From Planctomycetota bacterium (lineage in GTDB: Bacteria; Planctomycetota; UBA1135; UBA2386), in assembly GCA_029936315.1 (NCBI GenBank), contig JAPYTD010000026.1:1-58048 (forward strand): DNA of 58,048 nucleotides. The letters are read 5' to 3'. Of this stretch, positions 51,714 to 58,048 are shown in pieces. Under the pieces are notes generated by a model, which had not been told where the DNA came from, made no database searches, and was given only the letters and a program-made list of their open reading frames with translations. Each line of letters opens with the position of its first letter. The first letter of the stretch is position 1. The translations under genes and the position numbers were made by a program.

Positions 51714-53921
51714 ATGCACGATCCGATTCTAGACGACCTCAACGAACAGCAGGCTGCCGCTGTATCCCACGGTACTGGCCCCCTGATGGTGCTGGCGGGC
51801 GCCGGCTCGGGAAAGACCCGCGTCGTGACCAGGAGGATCTCCCGCTTGCTGCGCGATGGCGTGCCGTCGCGACAGATTCTGGCGATGACCTTCACCAACA
51901 AGGCCGCCGGTGAGATGGCCAGGCGCGTCGAAGAACTCGGCGGGGACTACGTGCGGGTCGCGACGTTCCACTCGGCATGCGCCCGGTTCTTGCGCAGCGA
52001 CGGCCATTTGCTTGGCTTCGCGCCCGACTTCTCGATCTACGACACGCACGATCGCGATTCGTTGATCAAGGAGCTGATGGCCGACATGCATGTGTCGACC
52101 AAAGAAGTCAAGCCTTCGAAGATCGGTGGCATGATCAGCAAGCTGAAGAACGCGGCGATGACGCCTGCGGACGGCATGCTGTCAGGCAGCGACATCGGTC
52201 GTCTGGTCGAACGGTTGTGGCTGCCGTACCACGATCGCATGCGCAAGGCGTCGGCGATGGACTTCGATGACTTGCTCGGCAACTTCCTGCTGATTCTGCG
52301 CGAACATCCGGCGGTTGCCGAACGCTACCAGGAGCGCTTCCCGTGGCTGTTGGTCGACGAGTTCCAGGACACCAACCGTGTGCAGTACGACCTGCTAAGA
52401 CTGCTGTGTCCTCCGCCCGGTAACATGTGCGTTGTCGGCGACCCGGACCAGTCGATCTATGGCTTCCGCGGGGCCCAGGTCCGCAACATTCTCGACTACG
52501 AACAGGATTACGATCCGTGCACCGTGGTTCGCCTCGAGCAGAACTACCGCAGCACTGCCAACATCCTGCGGGCAGCTGAGGCGGTCATCGCCAACAACAC
52601 GGAGCGCCTCGACAAGCGGCTGCGTACCGACGCGGAGCCGGGCTCGTCGTTGTTGCGACTCAAGGCATCGGGCGCGACCGAAGAAGCGGCGACGATCGTG
52701 GATCGCATCAACGATCTGTACGGGGAGGGCGTCGGTCTCGAAGAGATCGCCGTGTTCTACCGCGCCCACTGGTTGTCGCGCGGCCTTGAACAGGCGTTGA
52801 AGGACAAGGGCATCCCGTACGAGATCATCGGTGGCCAGACGTTCTTCGAACGCCGCGAGGTCAAGGACCTGCTGGCGTTCTTGCGCGTATTGGCTAATCC
52901 ACTCGACGAAGTCAGCATGCGCCGCATCGTCAACGTGCCGCCGCGCGGCCTTGGCAAGATCTCACTGGAGAAGCTGCAGGCGGCGGCGTTCGGCGAGGGC
53001 ATGTCGCTGCGCGAAGCCGTGGCGGAGCCGAGCCTGCATGTCTCGTTGAGTGCCAAGGCGCGCAAGGGCCTCACGCTACTGTCAGAGACGCTGGACAGGG
53101 CGCAGGCCGCAGCGCTTTATGGCGCGCACGCGGCCTTGAAGGTGATCCTCGATGGCACCAAGTACTTGGCGCATGCCACCAGCTTCGGGGATGCCGAAGA
53201 CAGCGCGCGCGAGGACAACATCGCCGAACTCGTCAGCGACACGGTGCAGTTCGATGCTTCGCCCAACGTCGAGCCAGATGAGATTGCATCGGCGCTCGAT
53301 GAGGGCCAACCGGTCAACGGTCTCGCGGGGTATCTGCAGCACGTGGCCCTGTTGACCTCGGCGGATCTCGACGAGGATGGCCCGTGCGTGCGCATGATGA
53401 CGGTGCACGCAGCCAAAGGCCTCGAGTTCCACCACGTGTTCGTTGCGGGCCTGGAAGAAGGCGTGTTCCCGAGCATGCGAACGATCGAGGATCCCGAGGG
53501 GCTCGAAGAAGAGCGGCGGCTGATGTACGTCGCCGTGACGCGCGCCCGCCGCACCTTGATGCTCAGTTCGGCGCGCGATCGCATGGTCAACGGCAGCATG
53601 GAGACGATGCGGCCGTCGCGCTTCCTGCGCGAGATACCGGAGGATTTGCTCGAGAGCTACACGCCGTCGTGGCGTCGCTACGAGATCGACGATGAGACGT
53701 CGCACAGCACCGGCTGGAGCGTTACTCCGGACCCCGAAACTCTCGAAGGGTTGCAGAAAGGCGTGCGCGTGCGCCACGATCTGTACGGCAGCGGCGTCGT
53801 TCGTCGGCTCGCGGGCCGGGGCATGAGTGCGCGCGCGATTGTGCGGTTTGACGACGGCGTCGAACGTGAGTTCGTGCTCGAATACGCAGGTCTGCAGCTG
53901 CTGGAAGACATGGGATTCTAG
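51714..53921 (+). CDS. pcrA: PcrA/UvrD-type 3'-5' DNA helicase
   Basis: The 735-residue SF1A helicase has all motifs in order: LAGAGSGKTRVVTRRI (I), TFTNKAAGEM (Ia), LLVDEFQDTN (II), VGDPDQSIYGFRGA (III), LEQNYRST (IV), MTVHAAKGLEFHHVFVAG (V) and EERRLMYVAVTRA (VI). It unwinds DNA in nucleotide-excision and mismatch repair and removes RecA or RNA polymerase. The C-terminus ends in the Tudor-like segment GVRVRHDLYGSGVVRRLAG, found in PcrA. PcrA versus UvrD cannot be separated by eye. ATG 51714 is preferred over the upstream in-frame start. Confidence 0.92.
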   Translation: MHDPILDDLNEQQAAAVSHGTGPLMVLAGAGSGKTRVVTRRISRLLRDGVPSRQILAMTFTNKAAGEMARRVEELGGDYVRVATFHSACARFLRSDGHLLGFAPDFSIYDTHDRDSLIKELMADMHVSTKEVKPSKIGGMISKLKNAAMTPADGMLSGSDIGRLVERLWLPYHDRMRKASAMDFDDLLGNFLLILREHPAVAERYQERFPWLLVDEFQDTNRVQYDLLRLLCPPPGNMCVVGDPDQSIYGFRGAQVRNILDYEQDYDPCTVVRLEQNYRSTANILRAAEAVIANNTERLDKRLRTDAEPGSSLLRLKASGATEEAATIVDRINDLYGEGVGLEEIAVFYRAHWLSRGLEQALKDKGIPYEIIGGQTFFERREVKDLLAFLRVLANPLDEVSMRRIVNVPPRGLGKISLEKLQAAAFGEGMSLREAVAEPSLHVSLSAKARKGLTLLSETLDRAQAAALYGAHAALKVILDGTKYLAHATSFGDAEDSAREDNIAELVSDTVQFDASPNVEPDEIASALDEGQPVNGLAGYLQHVALLTSADLDEDGPCVRMMTVHAAKGLEFHHVFVAGLEEGVFPSMRTIEDPEGLEEERRLMYVAVTRARRTLMLSSARDRMVNGSMETMRPSRFLREIPEDLLESYTPSWRRYEIDDETSHSTGWSVTPDPETLEGLQKGVRVRHDLYGSGVVRRLAGRGMSARAIVRFDDGVEREFVLEYAGLQLLEDMGF

Positions 53922-53932
53922 AGGATGAAACG

Positions 53933-54838
53933 TTGAACCCAGCCGATGACATTCTCCGAGCCTTCGACGCCCTGCTGCAGAAAGCGCAGGACGAGGCGCC
54001 GGCTCAGTTGCCCGAAATGCGTGCGCGCCTGGACGCAGTGATCAACGCGGGCACGGTGGCGCCAGAGAGCTCCGCGGAAGAGGGCTGGCACGGTCTGATC
54101 GGCGAGTGCTCCGCAATGCTCGAAATGCGGCGTTTCATCGAGAAGTTCGCGATGGCCAACGCTCCGGTGCTAATCACCGGCGAGAGCGGCACCGGTAAAG
54201 AACGCGTCGCCCAGGCCGTGCACGAGATCAGCCGCCGTAGCAAACAGGCGTTCGTTGCCGAGAACTGTGCCGCGATTCCGGCGACGCTGTTGGAGTCGGT
54301 GCTGTTCGGGCACAAGCGCGGCGCCTTCACCGGCGCCGTCAACGATCACCCCGGCCACTTCGTCGCGGCGCACCGTGGCACGATCTTCTTGGACGAGATC
54401 GGTGAGATGCCGTTGCCGATGCAGGTCAAGCTGCTGCGCGTCTTACAGGAAGGAGAAGTGCGGGCTGTGGGCGCGAGTTTGGCGCGCAAGGTCGACGTTC
54501 GCGTTGTTGCGGCCACCAATCAGGACCTCGAAGACGCGGTCAAGCAAGGCCGCTTTCGCGAGGACCTGTACTTCCGAATCAACGTGTTGCGGCTGTCGAT
54601 GCCGCCACTGCGCGATCGCGGCGACGACATCGCCTTGCTGGCGCGACGCTTCCTCGCCGAGGCGTCGACGCGCACCGGCCGGCCGTTGACGCTGTCACAG
54701 GCGGCTGTCGACGTGATGCTCTCGGCCAAGTGGCCTGGCAACGTACGTCAGCTGCAGAACGAGATGCAGCGACTGTCGGCCTTGGCCGACGGCCCCGAAG
54801 TCCGGGCCAACGAATTGTCGCCTGAGTTGACCAAGTAG
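53933..54838 (+). CDS. Sigma-54-dependent activator AAA+ domain, no DNA-binding domain
   Basis: The 301-residue product has a ~55-residue N-terminus and a sigma-54 activator AAA+ core: LIGECSAMLEMRRFIEKFA, GESGTGKERVAQAVHE (Walker A), GAFTGA in HKRGAFTGAVNDHPGHF, GTIFLDEIGEMPLPMQVKLL (Walker B) and WPGNVRQLQNEMQRL. The GAFTGA loop that touches sigma-54 is intact. It lacks both a receiver/GAF input domain and the C-terminal Fis-type HTH; the sequence stops 25 residues after the core. The TTG start has GAGG at 53922-53925. It follows pcrA by 11 bp and precedes the radical SAM gene by 4 bp. Confidence 0.85.
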   Translation: MNPADDILRAFDALLQKAQDEAPAQLPEMRARLDAVINAGTVAPESSAEEGWHGLIGECSAMLEMRRFIEKFAMANAPVLITGESGTGKERVAQAVHEISRRSKQAFVAENCAAIPATLLESVLFGHKRGAFTGAVNDHPGHFVAAHRGTIFLDEIGEMPLPMQVKLLRVLQEGEVRAVGASLARKVDVRVVAATNQDLEDAVKQGRFREDLYFRINVLRLSMPPLRDRGDDIALLARRFLAEASTRTGRPLTLSQAAVDVMLSAKWPGNVRQLQNEMQRLSALADGPEVRANELSPELTK

Positions 54839-54842
54839 TCGC

Positions 54843-56390
54843 ATGACCGTCGCTGCAGGCAACACTGGTGAGTTGGTGAGCACTGCGGACATCGTCTTGG
54901 CGACGCACAACGCGCGCTGGATCCACACCTCGTTTGGCCTGCGCAGCCTGCGCGCCAACCTCGGCGCGTTGCGCGAACGCAGCCTGATCCTCGAGTTCGA
55001 ATTGGGTGACTGGGCGGCTGATGTCGTCGAGCGATTGCTCCAGGCGCGGCCGCGCATCGTGGGCTTTGGCGTCTACGTTTGGAACGCGACCCAGGCGTTG
55101 CAGGTCGTTCGTGCGTTGAAGCAGGTTGCACCGGAGATTCTGGTCGTGATCGGTGGTCCTGAAGTCAGCTACGAACGGGACCAGCAGGAAGTGTGTGCGT
55201 TGGCGGACCACGTCGTCAGCGGCGAAGCGGACATCGTCTTTCGCGAGTTGTGCGAGGATCTGTTGGCCGGGCGTGCCCGGGACCAGTTCGTCGACGCGCC
55301 GCCGCCGCACTACACCGAACTCGCATCGCCCTACGCCGAATACACCGATGCAGACATCGCGCACCGCATTGTCTACGTCGAGAGTTCGCGCGGCTGCCCG
55401 TTCACTTGCGAGTTCTGTCTGTCGGCACTCGATGTGCCCGTGCGCAAGCCGGAGACCGAACAGTTTCTCGCCTCGATGCAGCAGTTGCTGGATCGTGGCG
55501 TGCGCCACTTCAAGTTCGTCGACCGCACCTTCAATCTCGGCATTGAGAGCTCTGCGGCGATCCTGCGGTTCTTCCGTGAGCGTTGGCAGGAGGGCATGTT
55601 CTTGCACTTCGAGCTGATCCCCGATCGTCTGCCGGACGCCTTACGCGAAGAGATCGCGGCGATGCCTGAGGGCGGGCTTCAGTTTGAGATTGGCGTGCAG
55701 ACTCTCGATGACGCGACCAGCAACCGCATCTCCCGCCGCCAAAACGTCGCACGGCTCGAAGACAACGTGCGCTGGTTGCGCACGAACACGACGGTGCATC
55801 TGCACGTCGACCTGATCGTTGGTCTACCCGGTGAAGACGAGGCCAGCTTCGCGCGCGGCTTCGACCAACTCTGGGCGCTCGGCCCGCACGAGATCCAGGT
55901 CGGCATCCTGAAGCGCCTGCGCGGTACGCCGATCATCCGCCACGACCAAGAGTTCGCGATGGTCTATGCGCAACAGCCTCCATACGACGTGCTGCAGACC
56001 GGCGCGATGCCATTTGCTACCGTGCAGCGACTCAAGCGCTTTGCACGCTTCTGGGATCTGGTCGCCAACCGTGGCAACTGGTCGGAGACGCTGCCACTGT
56101 TGTTGCAAGGTGAGTCGGCGTTCGCGCGGTTCGCGGATTTCGCCCAGTGGTTGTCGGAGCGCTCGACGGCGCCGACCAACATCGCATTGGTCAAATTGGC
56201 GAGATGGCTGTGGCAGTGGCTTGTCGACGAACGCAAACTCGTTGCCGAGATCGTTGGACAGGCCATGATGCGCGACTACGTACGCTGCGGTCGCAACGAT
56301 TGGCCAGAGTGCTTGCAGCCGTTCGTGAGCCACGACCGTGCACGGCAGGTGTCGTCGGCAACCGGTGCTTCGCGCCAGGCACGCCACTGA
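54843..56390 (+). CDS. B12-binding radical SAM protein (DUF4080-like)
   Basis: The 515-residue product has a cobalamin-binding N-terminal domain (VLATHNARWIHTSFGLRSLR, ILVVIGGPEVSYE) and a radical SAM domain with the cluster motif RGCPFTCEFCLSALD (C-x-x-x-C-x-x-C). Further motifs are FKFVDRTFNL, FEIGVQTLD and HLHVDLIVGLPGED. A DUF4080-like C-terminal domain follows. Members are widespread and of unknown reaction, often called anaerobic magnesium-protoporphyrin-like. It lies 4 bp after the sigma-54-type gene. Confidence 0.88.
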   Translation: MTVAAGNTGELVSTADIVLATHNARWIHTSFGLRSLRANLGALRERSLILEFELGDWAADVVERLLQARPRIVGFGVYVWNATQALQVVRALKQVAPEILVVIGGPEVSYERDQQEVCALADHVVSGEADIVFRELCEDLLAGRARDQFVDAPPPHYTELASPYAEYTDADIAHRIVYVESSRGCPFTCEFCLSALDVPVRKPETEQFLASMQQLLDRGVRHFKFVDRTFNLGIESSAAILRFFRERWQEGMFLHFELIPDRLPDALREEIAAMPEGGLQFEIGVQTLDDATSNRISRRQNVARLEDNVRWLRTNTTVHLHVDLIVGLPGEDEASFARGFDQLWALGPHEIQVGILKRLRGTPIIRHDQEFAMVYAQQPPYDVLQTGAMPFATVQRLKRFARFWDLVANRGNWSETLPLLLQGESAFARFADFAQWLSERSTAPTNIALVKLARWLWQWLVDERKLVAEIVGQAMMRDYVRCGRNDWPECLQPFVSHDRARQVSSATGASRQARH

Positions 56391-56397
56391 TTTCTCG

Positions 56398-56428
56398 GCG
56401 GCCCGGATCTTAGCGGCCCGGTTCTAAA
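56398..56428. repeat. 15-16-bp imperfect tandem duplication
   Basis: gcggcccggatctta (56398-56412) is followed by gcggcccggttctaaa (56413-56428). It lies between the radical SAM stop and the convergent hypothetical gene. Confidence 0.75.
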
Positions 56429-56440
56429 GCGGCGCGTCGG

Positions 56441-56917
56441 CTAGTCGCCGACGGCGCGCTGCAAGATCGCGATGGCTTTGCGAACCGCCTTGCGCAGGTC
56501 GTCAGTTTCGGCGGTCGCCGCGGATTGGATCTGGCGCACGGCGTCGAGCACCTTGCTCTCAATTGAGTTGTCGGCGGTGTCGACTCCAGCGCGTAACCGC
56601 CGTGTGCGAGCAACCGGCGTATTGTTGGTGGCGTCGCTGGCGGGTTGCTCGGTGGGCGCTTCGCGCTTCGCCCGCGGCTTGACCGTCGCGAGGCCCATTA
56701 GCACCTTGGCGGAGTGCAGGGCCCGGCCAGCCATGGGGATGCCGTGCAGTGCCGCTTCCTCGCGAAAGTCCCGTAGGCCCAGTTCCGGGTTGCCCTGGAG
56801 CTTGAAGAGGCAAAAAAGAACGCTGTCTTTCTGCCCGGGGTATCGGGATCGGAGATTTGCCAGGATTCCGTCCCAGGAATCCGCGGTGGCAGTGCTGTCA
56901 GTGCTGAGTTCGGTCAA
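56441..56917 (-). CDS. Hypothetical protein, possible DNA-binding (HTH-like)
   Basis: The 158-residue product begins with a ~60-residue ordered region: WDGILANLRSRYPGQKDSVL then NPELGLRDFREEAALHGIP and ALHSAKVLMGL. A polar, basic linker (KPRAKREAPTEQP; RTRRLRAG) and a C-terminal helix (DDLRKAVRKAIAILQRAV) follow. I do not recognise a family; the layout looks like a planctomycete hypothetical regulatory protein. Convergent with the radical SAM gene. Confidence 0.6.
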   Translation of the reverse strand: MTELSTDSTATADSWDGILANLRSRYPGQKDSVLFCLFKLQGNPELGLRDFREEAALHGIPMAGRALHSAKVLMGLATVKPRAKREAPTEQPASDATNNTPVARTRRLRAGVDTADNSIESKVLDAVRQIQSAATAETDDLRKAVRKAIAILQRAVGD

Positions 56918-57034
56918 TGTAGGCAGGGGTCAGGGGTCGGACACGGTGAGAGTGGCACCCAGAGGGGGAGCGGTCAACTGCTCCCCCCCAACTTTGGGGC
57001 CAGGTTCTGTTTCGGCTTGGGTTGCCTCCCAGCG

Positions 57035-57065
57035 GGCAGCCGATACGATTGTTCACTCGGCTGCC
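57035..57065. promoter_or_regulatory. Inverted repeat in the leader of the final gene
   Basis: ggcagccga (57035-57043) pairs perfectly with tcggctgcc (57057-57065) around a 13-base loop, about 53 bp before ATG 57118. It could be a leader hairpin or a protein-binding site; no T-run follows. GGAG near 57104 is a plausible ribosome-binding site for 57118. Nothing else was found in the 200-bp gap. Confidence 0.4.
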
Positions 57066-57117
57066 TGCCCAAGACAGCCAAGCCGCACTTGGCGGCTCCC
57101 CTTCGGAGAAGTAAATC

Positions 57118-58048
57118 ATGTTGCGACCAATTCTGATGTCCGCTTTGTGCGCGGCGATGGCCATGGTCTTGGCCCGTCCAGCCGCCCCCCAGTGATGAAG
57201 TGGTGGTGGCGGGTCCAGTTGGGCCCCACGTGGAGCTAGTTCAGGTGGCAAAGCTACGCAACCCGGTAGTGGTGGTGGTGGTAGAGGTGGCGGTATTCCG
57301 CTCGACTTCCGCCGCGGCCGGACGACCAAGGACATCCTGAAGGTTGAGTGGACCTACCCGGTCTACAAGCCGACGACTCCGCGGCGCAAGCCGGGCGAGC
57401 GCACGGTTGCCAAGGAAGTCGAGCGCGCGCTGCCGATCGGGAAGGCCTACGAGCTCGTTGCCGATGGCGACAAGCGGCCGCTCTTGATCATGCGTGAGTG
57501 CGAAATGTGCAAGGGCACGGACCACGCGATGATGAGTCGCACGCTCGACAACGAGCAAACGGTTCTGCTGACGAAGTGGTTCCGCTGCGTCAAGTTGCCG
57601 CCAAACATCCTGACTCCGAAGCACCCCTTCTACAACCTGTTCAAGAAGGGTGAGAAGCAGAAGAAGGTGCCGCACCTGTTCTTCGCGGATCCAAACGGTG
57701 ACCACAAGACGGCTCTGCCGGGTGACCAGTCGCAGTCCCAGCTGTGGAAGGTGATGTTCACCTACCTCGATCGCTGCTACGACGAGAACGCGAAGTCTGC
57801 CATCAAGCAGCTGCGCAAGATCCTCACTGAGTACGACAAGATCGACGCGCAAGAGGACTTGATCCGCAGCCGCATCGACAAGGAGATCGAGAAGAACGGT
57901 CCCAAGTCGAGGAAGCTCGCCAAGTTCAACAAGCAGCTCGACAAGGTCACCAAGGAGCGTGAGAAGCTGCGGGCAAAGGAGAAGGAGTTGCGGGACCTCG
58001 CACTCAAGGCTCCGGTCGAACCAGAAGAAGCTCTGGAGAGTGTGGCCA
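57118..58048 (+). CDS. Exported thioredoxin-like protein, frame broken by TGA-TGA, runs off window
   Basis: ATG 57118 starts a clear signal peptide (PILMSALCAAMAMVLARPAA). Two consecutive TGA codons (57193-57198) follow in the same frame. After them the frame is open to the window edge: a Gly/Ser-rich linker to ~57300, then a thioredoxin-like domain with RPLLIMRECEMCKGTDHAM (C-x-x-C), VPHLFFADPNGDHK (cis-Pro position) and LDRCYDENAK, then a Lys/Glu-rich coiled coil (KQLDKVTKEREKLRAKEKE). The domain and codon use look intact, so this is a recently broken gene, a sequence error or recoding. No good start is found between the stops and the thioredoxin domain. Type CDS is used because the body is intact. 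Confidence 0.5.

Noticed and set aside
57193-57198. The two TGA codons as selenocysteine sites
   Set aside because: They lie in a Gly/Ser-rich linker, not in a redox motif (the C-x-x-C is downstream), and no SECIS-like hairpin is evident just after them.
57118-57300. The broken frame as evidence for a TGA-as-glycine genetic code
   Set aside because: Many intact genes in the window end at TGA (deoC, thiS region, glnS neighbours), so TGA functions as a stop here.

Overview
The window is about 58 kb of gene-dense, high-GC bacterial chromosome. It is probably from the phylum Planctomycetota, in a lineage whose large exported proteins end in a shared 'exported C-terminus' motif. The reasons are: LPS-type genes (kdsA, an lpxA-type acyltransferase) beside eukaryote-like Ser/Thr kinase signalling; an FG-GAP lipoprotein; exported proteins with carboxypeptidase-regulatory, thioredoxin and TPR domains; a deoC/aldehyde-dehydrogenase cluster with a second, half-length dehydrogenase; and frequent GTG/TTG starts. 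The phylum is an inference from gene content; no rRNA or tRNA gene was seen.

Layout. 1-7.4 kb: envelope and signalling genes (a GT2 glycosyltransferase cut by the window edge, a polytopic membrane protein, a FabZ-like dehydratase, an exported Ig-like protein, a kinase overlapping kdsA). 7.5-12.5 kb: a large exported protein, an RmlD-like reductase and an exported thioredoxin/TPR protein. 12.6-19.7 kb: a pyrimidine (deoxy)nucleoside catabolic run, cdd - deoC - aldehyde dehydrogenase - TraB/GspG-like fusion - half aldehyde dehydrogenase - pyrimidine-nucleoside phosphorylase. Cytidine deaminase, phosphorylase, aldolase and dehydrogenase would take deoxynucleosides to glyceraldehyde 3-phosphate plus acetate or a relative; a phosphopentomutase is not in the window. 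19.7-23.4 kb: a voltage-gated-type K+ channel and aconitase on the minus strand. 23.5-29.1 kb: small exported proteins, then a tightly overlapped run, DUF2911 protein - RlmI-type methyltransferase - thiS - thiG - CPBP protease - gamma-carbonic anhydrase. 29.4-35.8 kb: FG-GAP lipoprotein, sugar nucleotidyltransferase, larE, M28 peptidase, YcfL-like lipoprotein.

36-46.8 kb: translation and export housekeeping (ffh, rpsP, maf, rpmE, prfA, prmC, ssb, glnS) with hypothetical genes inserted. 46.8-56.9 kb: a polyferredoxin with a TPR tail, lpxA, a sodium/solute symporter with a 50-residue membrane partner, a PcrA/UvrD helicase, a sigma-54-type AAA+ protein without a DNA-binding domain, and a B12-binding radical SAM protein. 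57.1 kb to the end: an exported thioredoxin-like gene whose frame is broken by two consecutive TGA codons just after the signal peptide.

The most unusual observations are: (1) many short head-to-tail duplications, often exactly 15 bp, in spacers and in unconstrained coding segments; (2) the tandem TGA-TGA between a signal peptide and an intact thioredoxin-like frame; (3) the aldehyde-dehydrogenase half-protein with no catalytic domain inside the deoxynucleoside cluster; (4) a promoterless remnant of an exported-protein C-terminus between ssb and glnS; (5) tiny genes coupled to transport genes (K+ channel, SSS symporter). No CRISPR array, insertion sequence, prophage or clear defence system was found.
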